64,000 bases of DNA from Rhodamnia argentea (Eukaryota > Streptophyta > Magnoliopsida > Myrtales > Myrtaceae): NCBI RefSeq assembly GCF_020921035.1, contig NC_063156.1, forward strand, positions 3,286,001 to 3,350,000. The letters run 5' to 3'. This document shows, piece by piece, positions 45,976-58,202 of this stretch. The first letter of the stretch is position 1; every line of letters begins with the position of its first letter. The translations under genes were made by a program, and so were the position numbers. A model generated the notes under the pieces. The model saw only the letters and a list, made by a program, of their open reading frames with translations. It was not told the DNA's origin and ran no database searches.

Positions 45976-48260
45976 CTAAAAATCCTCTTGACCCATTGGA
46001 GCAGTCAGAGACTTGGAATTTACTTTACGTGCTTCTTCTCGAACGCACGAGAGATTCATCGTTATCTCATTGCAAAGTCTTCCTTCAACAAGGCCTACAG
46101 GCAACCATAGCTTTGGCTTAACATCTACTATGTATGAAAGTGTCGTCTGGAATTCCCAGCCATTAGTAAGACTGGAATCCTCATATGCCCCTACATTTAA
46201 CTGGAAAACCAGTCATCTCAAAATTGTCAGAACATATTCTCTCTGAGAATTGTTTTATATAGCATTAGCCCCCAACAGAGGCATTCAGCAGCAGGTCATA
46301 GATCCAACTGTTAGTGACTACTGGTCTATTTGTATAGAAACGTAATGATGCACCTTACGGTCTCTCACTGACAGAAATCAATTATGATTTCAACCAGAAT
46401 GTCCCTCTATAGTGGGTTAACCTTCAAAATTTGTTCCATGATGATATGTGCTAGACTGCAAGTGTAATCGAATGCCAAGGCCATAGAATAGAGAAGCAAG
46501 GAAAGACATTAGTAACGATAGACTTTGAGGAAGATGACTCAAAGCTAGTTGAAGAACAACGTTCTTATATAATCCAAGATTTATAAGTTTCAATTTGAAC
46601 AACTAAAAGCTAGTTGAAGTATTCATAGCTAATTGTTAGTCAGTCTCTCTTTGCTTTGTACGCTAGGACACCATCCTGCAGTCAGATTTCAATTGATCTG
46701 TCCTATACAGGAGCCTCTACTTTTGTTAGCCCAATATTCTAAGTTTCATCAAGACCTAGAACAGAAAAGATGCATAATTTCATGAATATGCCTCATTAGT
46801 AGGATAAATAATGTTACCTGTTCAATGGACCATTTTCCTTCAAACATTTGGAAATCACCTTCAATCATCTTGAATTCAATATCACGCTTTCGTCCAGAAG
46901 GAAGACACTCAAGGTCTTTCTCATAACAATCTACCACTCCTTTAGCACTAAATTTTAGCCCAAATGCCAAGTTCTGCTGGCCAATCTGTTGAGCATACAG
47001 AGGAAGGGAAGGCTCAATGACAAATGTGGCCTCTTTTAGCAAATATCACATTCTGGAATAAAGAAGTTGCAAGAAAATGTAAACTCCGAATCACAGGGAT
47101 CAATTTTCACAGTAATGAACAGCAGCTTTAACGTATTAACATAGTTTGATTCGGTGATTATGAAAATTTCTCGGTTATGACACAGATTCAGTACCAGACA
47201 CTGTATTCATGTCCTCAAAGATGGAGAAAATATAGAGCAATGTGTCATGACTCTTCATTTATACAAACTTGCACGGGAACAAGGCAAATATGAATGCAAC
47301 CTAAACTACATAAAACCAAAAAGGGAGCCTCTTACTCATTAAGTAGATGCTCTGTGATGTATTCACCCTCAGAAATCACAAACCTAAGGCACCACAGTAC
47401 GGTAGTTAAATCTTAGGTAGCTATAGCATATACATATAAAATCACATTCCTACTATTAATTGCTCGAAAGCAACTCACACAAAATCTGCTGTACCGATCA
47501 AAAAGATCGATGACAGATATATTCTCATGTTTCAGCAACTAATTCAAGCCGAGAGCTGCAGGTCCTATCATAATAAAAAATCACAGAACGACAATACACA
47601 ACTCACGCTATCTCTATCTGCTTAAGTTTTCAAATTAACTGGCTTCACACTCCCTCAGAACAACATAGTAGGACATGAACTTCATTCCCGTCCTCACAAT
47701 GTAGTGCTACTACATCACTACTATATCAATGCAACATATACAGTGCAAATTCTAACAACAAAGTGCATTTCAACTGGAACCTCTGGGCCAGGTACCTGAT
47801 ATAGCCTCGCGAAATTCTCTCTCTTCTCCATCAATTCGCTAACGGCAAGACCAGGAATAAAATCCGACAATCTCTCATAATCAGTCAAGATGCTCCAAAT
47901 TGTGTCTAGGGTTGCGTCAATGCCAATCCGGGACACAATCCTCCTCGAATTCGTACCAGTATTCTTAATCTCTATGAAAACCCCATCTCCGCTCACAGAT
48001 TCGTCCCCATCCAACCACTCATCCTTCTCAGCTTCATCGTCTTCCACCGGACTGCAATCAATCTTGGCGCAAAAGGGTAAGTGGTTGAATCGAGGGTCGA
48101 TGCTTTTGGTCGCAGTGAACAAGCAGTTTTGGGAATTGTTACTTGAGATGGGGATGGCCAATCTTGAACTCGAAGTGGGTGACAAGGAAAGCCAAGGGAT
48201 TGCAGAGGAATGGATTTGGTGTAGAGAATGGTTCGGATCGAGCGAAGCTGGAGAAAGCAT
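45976..48260 (-). CDS. START/polyketide-cyclase-like (SRPBCC) protein, probably plastidic
   Basis: Three exons on the minus strand (48260-47796, 46985-46818, 46200-45976) join in phase to 285 residues. Residues 1 to about 65 are Ser-rich and basic-leaning, like a transit peptide; an acidic linker follows (DDEAEKDEWLDGDESVSGDG). The SRPBCC/COQ10-like fold begins near residue 96 with GVFIEIKN in front and SRIGIDATLDTIWSILTDYE within it. NLAFGLKFSAKGVVDCYEKD, EGDFQMFEGKWSIEQ and TTLSYIVDVKPKLWLPVGL follow in the family order. Arabidopsis relatives of At4g01650 type have this length. These folds bind hydrophobic ligands; the ligand here is unknown. The end of exon 3 (EEARKVNSKS to stop) differs from what I recall of relatives, so an alternative last splice is possible. 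Introns are GT-AG. Confidence 0.8.
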
Positions 48261-48751
48261 GTTTCTTGGACAATATTTGTAAATTCAAAGACAACCCATT
48301 TAGATTCTCCTACAGGTTGAATCGAAGCTTGCCAATCGAGCGAAATTTGTTTCCGGGGCAGTGACGAGAGAGATGTCGATTCGGGTGTCAGGAATGAAAG
48401 TGTCGGAAGTTGGAGAAAGATCAGAACTTGGGAGAGGTCCAACGAACAAGAACTTGCCGGCCAAACAAGTGTCGTCTTATCTGAAGTGTCCGGTTGTGCC
48501 GTGAAGTGGACGCTCTTCCAGTTTGACTATCCTCAACGGATGAGTGCATCGTGTCACAACACAAGCCCTTTCTCATTTTAAGAATCTTGAATTTGTACAA
48601 GACGCAATTGCAGTTGGGATTCTGGTACGCCTGTTCCAATAACATTTTCATGGAAAAGCTTTAACATGGGAAAGTATACTAGAAAAGATGAACACTCGAA
48701 ACTTTCTTCGGAGCATATATGTGTCTAATTATAGCTTTTCATTAGAGAAAA

Positions 48752-48785
<34 letters not shown>

Positions 48786-49712
48786 CTAACCGAACCTTTT
48801 CGTCGAGTTTTTGTATCGTATTTTCTCATGAGCTTCTTCTATGTAATAAGTATGATCTAGCAAATCATGATTCGAACAAGAAGCTGTTCGATCAATCTTT
48901 CGTCACTTGCACGTGTTTGTTACGATGAAGAAATTCTTCTTAAAATGCCTTACTTATCCCTGTTGTAGAGATGATCTTTCTCACCAATGATTGGACATCA
49001 TATTTTGGCATTGAAATGTCTTTGATTTCCCTGCAACTCATTCATTCCAAGGAACTCTTTTTTTTCCCTTAGGGTTATTATTTGTCTATATCGTTGCCCA
49101 TGAGGTTAAATGGAACATTCTCTTGATAATATTCTTCCACCAAGCTTTTTCTTCTTTCTTCAGTTCATGGCGAATCCACTAAAATTGAGTTCATCTTCAT
49201 CAACAAACCCAACTTGTTCGCGAATGGAATGTCTTTTTCTCGTAGTGCTATTCTAATCTGGTGCACTGCATACCAATTATTTTGGATTTCGATTTTAAAC
49301 GTCACGAGAGGATTCGATATCGATTCTTCTGTATATATTGTAAACATTAGCTGTATCTTTTGATAAAATACTGGTTTTCTTCATTGATGTACTTAATTCA
49401 CTATAGCAAGGTTGGACTTTTTAAAGGGACGCTATCTGCAATCAACATTCTAGATGAAAGACAACTTTTCATGTTATCGGCTCATAAGTAAAACCATTAT
49501 CCACTGCCATCTGGGCCACAATGTATCAGCTAGTTACAGACTCGTAAGGAAAAGGAAAAGCCCTAAATGACCTAACCATTCTGTGAGCTGATCAGGATGT
49601 ATCCCTCTAAGTGACGGTTTGAGTATAACATCAGATTCAGAGTATTAGCTAAAAGGCATTCATGACATGTCGGGTGCTTTTGCCCGAATGGTTGATACTG
49701 GAAAAGATGTAT
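48261..49712. other. intergenic region
   Basis: This is the likely upstream region of the minus-strand START-like gene and 3' flank of the HAD gene. A TA microsatellite lies at 48755-48782. No gene is supported. Confidence 0.45.
48755..48782. repeat. (TA)n microsatellite
   Basis: About 14 TA dinucleotides. Confidence 0.9.
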
Positions 49713-51523
49713 CTATGCAAGGACCACGGCCTCAACAGCGGTGGACTGGATGACTTGCTCCAACTGCTCTCCTTCTTGATCCTCCCATATCTCGGGTAAG
49801 GCTTCTCGGATGTTGTGAATGCTTCTCAGGGCATGATCTGCACCAGGCACCAACACTGAGCTCCCCACCTGCCATAGAAGTTCCAGCACCCCTTTATTAG
49901 TTTCTGCACAGCAATGGATTGAAGACTTCATCTTTCATCATTTATAGAACAAAATCCAGTAGAATTTTAGGACGAGAACCCCTCGATTATAGTGTTTTCT
50001 GTGAACATTGACTCTTTTGTCTCTAGCTCCAAAGACCCTAATCATAGATTTAGCTTTTTCTCTTGGTGACAATACAGTTTTCTCAAGCTTCCATGGATTC
50101 AAATTTAGCATTTTTTCTAAGTGACATTGCAGTATGTTTATATAAACTGATTGGACATAACTGCATATTTTTCTAGCAAGTTGATAACTTGGACAAGAGT
50201 GGTTAGTGTAGGTCGGTCAAACTCTGTGATTGTTAGTCTGATACCACCATAATCATGGGGTTGTCCACCAAGTTTCTCCTCCATGACGTAAAGAGTAAAA
50301 CTAGAGCTTAAGAGCTTACAATGACCGTATGTAGTCCTGCTGCTTTCCCACTTGCAATGTTTCGAGCACTGTCATCGAAGAAAATCTGGGAAATGGGAAA
50401 TCAGGGTTAGTTGTCTATATCCGGCCTTGAATTCACCTAAAAGCACAAGAGCATTAGTATTTACTGTTTTGCTGGGATCAACATCTGCTATCTTGATTGC
50501 TGCTTCGATGGCTTCCACTGAGGGTTTACAGAGGATTCGCATCTTGGAGCTCACAGCATTGCTGTCGGCTTGGCCATCCACCTCTGTGTCACCTTCTGCC
50601 GGCACTGAATCACCATCTAGCGGATCCATAACAGGTTCCAGAGCAGGGTTGAGAGTCTCGAAGCATATGATGCCTTCAAAGCAATCTTCTAACCCCAGCC
50701 TGCTTAGAACTTGGGCTACATGTGCTTTGTCTCCATTAGTAAAGATCTGTATATTCCAAATCAATGCCTTAAAATTGCAAATAAAAAGATCACGCCATGA
50801 TCAGTTAACTCGTATACGAAAAGCTTAACATACAATTTTGCGCTGCAGCATGGAAAGCAGGAGATTTCTCAACACAGGATCCGGTTTCAGCGTTTCGTAC
50901 GGCAGCCTTCCATGAGCATATGCATGGAATTCATCATTGTCAAATTCATAACCCAGAGCCTGGAACAAACTAATTAGATCAGTAAGGTATATTTATGAGG
51001 TCATAAGCACATAGCATGAGAGCAGAAATATTGATGGCCCGGAAGATTTAATTCATCTCCCTTCTAGCATTAAGACAGAATCTAAGGAAGTTGGGGCAAA
51101 ACTGTTTTTACCTTTAGACCGGCCATTGTTGTGCCATGTTCCCTGTACAGTTTCAAGTTCATCCTTGGAACTTCACTTTCCTCGATATGTAACTTATGGA
51201 GCATGAACTCTGCAGTTGAAGGAAATTTGGTATTATTCGTCGTCCAACGTTGACTTCAATAACATTACCATTAAGCTACCATACCTTCTATATTCTTCCG
51301 GCAAGCCAGATTTAGGCCCGAGCTCAAAGGGTACAGAGTATCATCCATATCTGGTCATTATTGACAGTTCCTATCAAACGAAGTGCTTGGAAAAATAGCC
51401 ATCTTCTAGCAATATCAACTTTGTTCCAAATAAATTTCTGAGAATTATGGTGTGAAGAGTTCCAAACTTACCAAAGAGCAAGCACTCATACTTGGTTTCA
51501 CCAGACCGCTCAACAGCATCCAT
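49713..51523 (-). CDS. HAD-superfamily hydrolase, pyrimidine 5'-nucleotidase (SDT1)-like
   Basis: Seven exons on the minus strand (51523-51472, 51350-51285, 51209-51112, 50959-50834, 50746-50465, 50385-50320, 49868-49713) join in phase to 281 residues. All four HAD motifs are present: DMDDT with nucleophile Asp18 and acid/base Asp20, Thr117 in IFTNGDK, Lys188 in ILCKPSVEA, and the Asp212-Asp213 pair in IFFDDSARN. The cap inserted after motif I and the FTNGDK form match the yeast SDT1/PHM8 and plant pyrimidine 5'-nucleotidase-like group, soluble enzymes that remove phosphate from nucleotides or related esters; the exact substrate is not shown. A low-complexity Asp/Glu insert (about 152-175) precedes motif III. 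A likely 5' UTR intron ends at TTGCAG just before 51537, placing a leader exon toward 52105. All coding introns are GT-AG. Confidence 0.88.
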
Positions 51524-52134
51524 CTTCAAGAAAGTACCTGCAACGATCCATGAGATCGCACAAAACAACGTACATGAGAGCATATTCCATGTTCCCCATA
51601 GTATTCTCAACTCCTAACTAAGCAGAAAAAGATGAGTCAGTTCAAGAATACTCCGGCTCAAATTACTAGACTTTTTGAGAAAAACCTCGAAATATAATTG
51701 CAGGACATGCATGTGAAAAGAAGGGATGTTGGTAGATGAAATGTGAGCATCAGATGAAAGAAAGAGAGACCTAGTGAACCCATCAACAGCGTTTTAGTTT
51801 GAAGATCACACACAGGCCTTAACATGACAAGCCGTTCAAGCAGCTTCCATTTTGTAGACAAGACAGCCTTGTGTGTTCTGGGATTCTTATGGGCATCAAT
51901 TCAGCATATTTTTTAGTTTATCCCCGATGAAAGCAATGCAGGAACCCCTCAAAGTCACCTACTTATCCCCAAATAAAGAATCGAGAGTGCTTTGTCCGGC
52001 CACCCAAAAAGACAAGAAAGCATACTTAGAAAAAATGCTGCAAACGCAAGTGCAGGCAAGAGCAAAAAACCTTCAAAAGAGTGAAAATGACTACAGCAGA
52101 TGAAGGCATGGATGAGGTATTGGGTCACAAGGGC

Positions 52135-52142
52135 TATTTATA
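52135..52142 (-). promoter_or_regulatory. TATA box of the HAD gene
   Basis: The minus strand reads GTAGTATAAATAGCCC, a near-consensus TATA box about 610 bp before the ATG. That distance fits a leader exon plus a 5' UTR intron ending at 51538. Confidence 0.6.
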
Positions 52143-52149
52143 CTACAGC

Positions 52150-53339
52150 TGAAGGGGGTCCACCAATGTGAGGAATGTGCAAGGTGACATTTCCAATATC
52201 CTATGTGGTGAGCATATTTTTTCATTCCCAGGGTACAAATTCCAAGTTGTTCAAATCCTTCGTGCTTTAGTTGCCTGTCATTTTCATGCAGTGAAGTGGA
52301 AGTTGGGGAGAGAAAAAAATGCTCTTTGTCATCTACGTTGCTCACCCAAAGGGCCAATCCCTATAACACAACACTACCGGCCTAATGGTCCAAGGCATGT
52401 AGGCCACCTCCCTATTGAATGGTGAGAAACAAAGGACTTTCTAGACAAACTCGTTGTAGCGCCAATGTGATCAGTAGAAATAGTCACTTTAGAAAATCTC
52501 TTTGTTCCACTAGAAACGTGTCGTCAAAAAACGTTTCTGGGAAATTCAGTTTCAGAGAAAGTAAACCATTTTCAGATATTTGTTTGCGCCGAAAGCAAGT
52601 TGGATGCTATTTGACAATAAGTGAATCCATCGAGGGCAGCTTGCATAGTTAAAGATGATATGTAATAATCAACAAACTGGAATCTAACATCTTCTTCGTT
52701 CATCTTGTAGTCCATCAAAATATAAGAAGGACAAAGTAGGAAAGAAGTAATGGCCTTACATTTTGTAAAATACTATATCTGATGGTGTTCTTTCGGAAAT
52801 TTCAAAGAACATGAGCATTAATGAAGTGTATTCGGGAAGTGGTAGATCAAACTTATGACAAAACAAAAGGGACTTACTGAAAAACGATATTGATGAGAGA
52901 TAGGAAATAGACATAGTTGGACATATTCTTCACGGTTGGACGCGTAGCAAGAATCAAAGAAAATTGTTTCCTTATTGCAAGAAGGAAAAGACATTTTTCC
53001 AAATAAGCTTATTATATTTTCAATCCATGGCAATTGTTTTTGTCCATCCACTAATTTTTCGTCATCTAAACGCTGAAAAGATCGAAAACAACTTGGCAGA
53101 AACGATTTTTCATTGATCAAACGGACCCCTTAAATTTCAACTAAAAGAAGAAAGGCTAATCACATTAACTCAAAAACATGAACACAGGCCGTAGGTAATC
53201 TTTTTTTTTTCATTCAAGCGTCCTAAAAGTACAAACTTTTTTTTACTTACTACAACGACCCCCGACCACGATATACATCACTAGTCAAATGACCGGGCTA
53301 GAGGCAGGCGTAAAGCAGAGTGAGAGGCACAAAGATGGG
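52150..53339. other. intergenic, repeat-like
   Basis: No gene is supported. The block 52900-53125 resembles, inverted and diverged, the sequence at 55440-55640 (AAGCTTATTATATTTT against AATATAAGCTTGTTG; TCGTCATCTAAACGCTGAAAAG against GATCATCCAAACACTGGAAAG). The two blocks thus flank the inverted-repeat region 53340-55215. Confidence 0.45.
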
Positions 53340-55215
53340 AGCATTGCACTTTGCAATGGACCTAATACCCCAAAAAAAAACTTCAATTATAGCCCTTATC
53401 ACAATTCTACATTTTGTCTCATAAAAACCTCCAATTTTAGGTACACTCCCAATTCTACCAAACTTTTTTTTGTCCCATAAAAAACCTCCTACTTTACGTC
53501 CATTTCCAATACTACCCTATATTTTTTTTTTATCTCATAAAAAAATCCCAACTTTAGGTACACTTTCAATTACACTAGATCACCAATTTTCACTTGAATC
53601 CTAAATCTGCCTCCATTAACCCTCCCTCAAATTGGTCTTAGTGATTTTACGCTCGGTTTTCGATCTCTCGTACTTGGAATCTCGCGATCGGAGAGCCCGT
53701 GCTCGTGGCGCTCGAATAGCTTGTGCTTGGGAGCTTTCCATTTCTCGATTATCAACGAGACATTTTGGATAGAGGGCTAATGGGGGCGCATTTGCGACTC
53801 AAATAAAAGTTATTATGGCTAGCAATATCACCTAGAGGGGAGTGAATAGATGATTTTAAAGAACTTGATAAATTAATGTGGAATTTAAACAACCAAGTTC
53901 ATAACCAAGTTTGAGTCTAAATAGAAATAGTAATCAGATTCAATTTGTGCACGATGTACCATCAAGAATAATATATGAGAGTTCAAGGATAGAGAAAATT
54001 GCATACAAAATTTATAGTGGTTCGGCTTATTGCAAGCCTATGTCCATTCTCCATGCCGATGACCTACTAGCTAAATTTCACTAGTCAATCGATCAACGAT
54101 TACAATGAGTGATGTACTCGAGTTGATAGACCACACTATCTCACACTCAATCACTCTAACAAAGCTTCTCAATGATTGCAGTTTATACCTCAAGGAGACA
54201 AGTGTATAGTGTCGAAGATCTCTTCGGACTTTGAAATTTTAGATTTAGAGTTATGTCTTCTCTTCAGCATCTCGGTCTCCTTTTATACTTCTTTACTTCC
54301 AATCTACCCGTTTGACAGTTTTTAGAGGATCAATCTCCAATCAACCCTTTCGAAAGAATTGCCAAAAAAAATATTAAGTTTTCATTGAGAGATAGATTAG
54401 AATCATCCGTTGATTCAATCGCTTATACAACCAAATCTAGGTTTTCATAAATAGAGTTCTTCTTTTGATAATGAATCTTGTCTTTGTCAAACGATGAGGA
54501 TATGTTGCTGTAATATTTGCATCATGAGACAATCTTAAAGACTACTTGCTAAAATCGAAATTCAAGGCAGATTACTAGTCGTTATAATAGAAATAATTTG
54601 CGCCCCAATTTGAATATGATACTTAGTAGTCTAAGTCTGAGTCTAGTACTCACAATTGAATATGAGGATATGAAATGCTTTGAGAACAATCATGTTCCAG
54701 TTCCAGGACTTGACTTATGAGAATATACATGCGATAACATTCACGACGTTATTGCTTTCGATAACAGTTGTATAATTCAACTCATTGAGTCTAAAAGCAT
54801 GAACAACATTAGTATATACTTCTTTTGTCCAGTATCACCTGCATATGAATGTTCAGATGCATTGAGTAGATTCAAAGATATTAAGGATTGTTTTTTTGGT
54901 TTCAAAATCTATTAGAGATTTTCTCAACAAAAGTTTGTGATTTTTTATGAGACTGTAAAAATTTTAGGGTAAAATTGAGATTGGATAGGAAAATGGGGAC
55001 AAGACCTAAAGTTGAGGATTTTTCATAAGACAAACAAAATATTAGGTTAGAATTGAGACATTACTTAAAGTTAATGATTTTTTATGAGACAGAAAAAAAT
55101 TAGGGTAGAATTGGAATTAAATCTAAAGTTTAAGGTTGTTTACGAGACAAAAGGTAGTATTGGCACAAGAACTAAAGTGAGGTCATTTAGGGTATTAGAC
55201 CCTTTGCATTGTGAG
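53340..55215. mobile_element. large inverted-repeat element, probably with a nested LTR fragment
   Basis: The left end has CACTTTGCAATGGACCTAAT then ACCCC; the right end, reverse-complemented, has CACAATGCAAAGGGTCTAAT then ACCC, about 19 of 24 matching. Inverted arms of roughly 250 bp rich in CATAAAAAACCTCC/TTTTAGGTACACTCCCAATT follow. The middle (about 53800-54300) has CACCTAGAGGGGAGTGAATAG and ATAGTGGTTCGGCTTATTGC, signatures I associate with copia-type LTRs, so an LTR fragment seems nested inside. A GCATTG duplication at the ends is possible but short. Confidence 0.5.
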
Positions 55216-56999
55216 AAATCAAAGGCAATGACATGCACCTAATCCATACACGTCTTTATTCCGTAATTACTCAGCCAACTTGCCAAATACCAACTATCAC
55301 TACACTAATAGATTTTGAATATCACTCACTATCATCCACGAGGTTATTGCTTTAGACTACAGTTGTATATTTCAACTTGTCAAACAAGCTTAAGGGGGCG
55401 AGCGTGTATTTCACTGAAAACTTTATAATAAAGGAAAATATTCAGTTTTCATTTATTTGGTGGCATAGAGAAAATGGTTTCTTTCTTACAAAAAAAAAGG
55501 AAGTCATTTTCCTCAATATAAGCTTGTTGTTTTGCACGTTTCCGAAGATGCATTAGTTTTTGATCATCCAAACACTGGAAAGTCAAAAAATAATTTGTCG
55601 AAAACAGTTTTTCTTCGTGTAAACGGTTTATACCCTAAACATGAATCTGTAGTGTCGAAGCACTCACCCAACAAACAAACAAAAAAAAATCTTGGAATAT
55701 TGGCAGTCCACTGTGAGGTGAGATCAAATTGGCTAAGGAATCATGGAATCCAGAAATGTGGGCTGCGGAAGTGGCGGCGGGGAGATCAGGATTATTCTCT
55801 GCATCGATACACGATCAGCAAAAGCGGCACCAACCTCGTTCTTGGCGACGCACGAGTGGATGGGCCAAAAGCTGAAGACGATCTGGAACGGACCACGAGG
55901 CATATGCGGAAAAAGCTGAGGTTTCTGCGCGATTCGATTCCGTCCACGAGCGATAATGCGGAGGCTGCTCCCGACGTCGATGGCGCAGGAGCATCGATGC
56001 TGGATCTCTTTTTCTCTCCCTCCTTGTCCCCGTGACGCGCCACGTCCGTTCGGGACGACGATGCCCCGAATGATTCGGATTCGTCCGCGATTTGACACCA
56101 TTTTCATCGGGTGTTTGCCAAAGTGCGGCAGTGCTTGGTAGAGCGGACGGATGCGAAAGTTGTCCACAGTGATCCAGGAGTCCCATGTGGAAGGGCTTTC
56201 GCTCAACGAATCAAAGATACGTCGGGAATAACAAGCTGATGACTCTCAAGAGTACTTATCGCGCAATTCATGTCACATCACTTGTCAAATCGATTAATTT
56301 CAACGATTTATTTACGGTTTTCGAAAAATCGATCCCTCTCGCTAGACCTATCAAATTTGGTCATTGAATCATTTTTTAATGCATATTTGATAGGCTAGGC
56401 TGTAATATGGATTTGTTATGTTCTTAATCGTCGTAGATGTGTTTAAAATGGTAAAACCCAAAATAATATAAGTGCAAAGTAGACTCGCAACTTACTTATA
56501 TTTAACTCACCACTGCGACTCTCTCTTCACTATCTCTGACCATCATTCGATCTTGTGCTTGTTTACTCCATGCTCTCATCTCAATATAGGAGAGATTTTT
56601 CCTAAGTTGGGTTTATATAAAACCATTTTTAACAATGTGAGTTGGGTCGAGTATGCATTAAGTATGGGTCACTAGATTTGTATTATCTGAAAATATGAGT
56701 CAAAACGATTAAACGGGTCAATTTGAGTCGGACCGGTTTTGACCCTACTTGACCCACCCTTCAAGCTCTCGTGTTACGTTAACTCGTTATCTTGAAAATT
56801 GAGTTATTTCAAATAAATTAGTTTTAACGAATACTCTAGCACCACTTTACATAAGTTTTGGAATCTTAATAGTTAAGATTTATTTATTGTTTGTTACGAG
56901 GAAAAAAGCAGGAGTCTAACACGGACAATTTTTTTTTTTTTTTTTTTTGGTCGGAAAGCACACACATACTTGCTCAAATCCCATCTAAATATAATATTG
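55216..56999. other. intergenic; G+C-richer block at 55700-56200
   Basis: Several overlapping open frames on both strands lie at 55530-56206, the longest 167 and 157 codons. None shows a recognisable domain, and frames on opposite strands are equally long, so composition explains them best. The rest is AT-rich. A decayed gene cannot be excluded. Confidence 0.4.
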
Positions 57000-57027
57000 T
57001 GAAGTTTGGGAAGAGTTCATGTGGTTT

Positions 57028-57090
57028 CCCACGTGGCGTGTGACAGATCACATTGCTCCAAATGGGGGAGGTGACTGAATGCCACGTGGC
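57028..57090. promoter_or_regulatory. two G-boxes in a possible relic promoter
   Basis: CCCACGTGGC (57028-57037) and the perfect palindrome GCCACGTGGC (57081-57090) share the CACGTG core bound by bZIP and bHLH factors and sit 53 bp apart. They lie about 0.9 kb upstream of the pectin acetylesterase relic. Whether any transcript starts here is unknown. Confidence 0.4.
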
Positions 57091-57938
57091 GGTTCATTAC
57101 GTGTGGTATTCTTTGTTATGTCTTAAACTAGTAAGCTAAATTGCTCATTACTTCTTGCCGTCTACGAATCAATTGAACATGACATAAATTGGACCTTCAG
57201 ACCCTACTCACGATCGACCGTTTGGACTTGCCCAAGATTTCTTACTGGTGACCTTCTAATTTGGAATTAAATCAAGTAATAATAACTATTTTCCATTCCT
57301 TCTTCTGTGTTTTTTTTTTTTTTGGCGACTATAGTAGATGTCCTATTCAAGCATGAGCTTGTGGTTCTTGCCTTTTGCATGAAACATGTGCACATGGCAA
57401 TTTTAAGCTTATGCACACCATTCCGCACAAAGTACAAGAATATCCCTAGCATCATATGTGAACCTAGGGTGTATTCATACTCACCGTCAATAGGACAGCA
57501 CGGGATTTCCGTTCTTCGATGAGCGGACGTAGGTCTGGAAGAGCCATCTTAGCGAGGTTGTAGGGAGCAATACTCCTTGGATGCCATATAACTTTTATAA
57601 TTTAAGCTCATATTTTATTGATAGTTTGGATTTGTACACATAGATAACTATTATTTATGTATAATTTTTTTCTCTTGTAATCGAGAGTTGTAACGGAGAG
57701 ATGAGAGATGCTAATATAGTGTAATCCTCTGACGTATGTAGCCCTAATTTAAGGGTAAACCAGGATAAACCTTGAGTCGACTATTTCTTATGCTCGCTTT
57801 TACTCTTTGCATAGTTGTGGTTTGTTAGCCGAATCCTAATGAATTCGAGGAGCAAAGGTCAGAACATATGTATACAACATCGTTTCCTAATCTCAGAAGA
57901 AATGACTAGTAATCTATGACGAGCAAGGGAATGAAAAG

Positions 57939-58202
57939 ATGCTGATACGGTTCCTCTTCCGCGGCATATGCTTTGGATGGTTTTTCAACTTGAGCAATTG
58001 GATTCATTGGGTGGTCACACAAACATCTCAGCCTCAGGCTCTTCTTTCTGGATGCTCCGCAGGATCACCGGCATCTGTGCCGCACCGAGATGAGTTCCGG
58101 GATCTGTTCCCAGGGGCAACCGAAGTGAAGTGCTTCAAGTGGTGCAGGAATTGTTTCTTAATGTGTATGGATCGATGCTTGTACCCTCTTCTCTCATCTT
58201 AG
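57939..58202 (+). pseudogene. pectin acetylesterase relic
   Basis: An 87-codon frame includes [20 protein letters not shown] followed by [14 protein letters not shown]. This resembles the nucleophile region of plant pectin acetylesterases (family form [20 protein letters not shown], then FPxxxKVKC). The GCSAG with the catalytic Ser survives. The second Gly and the Cys after His are changed, the sequence before it is scrambled, and no other exon is recognisable nearby. It is best read as a decayed gene fragment. Family enzymes remove acetyl groups from wall pectin. Confidence 0.55.

Noticed and set aside
47890..48442. Frames of 130-150 codons opposite and overlapping exon 1 of the START-like gene
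   Set aside because: Antisense and out-of-frame shadows of the real exon, which has conserved SRPBCC sequence and consistent splice phases.
55532..56206. Overlapping frames of 120-167 codons in the 55.7-56.2 kb block
   Set aside because: Equally long frames on both strands and no recognisable domain; attributed to locally higher G+C.
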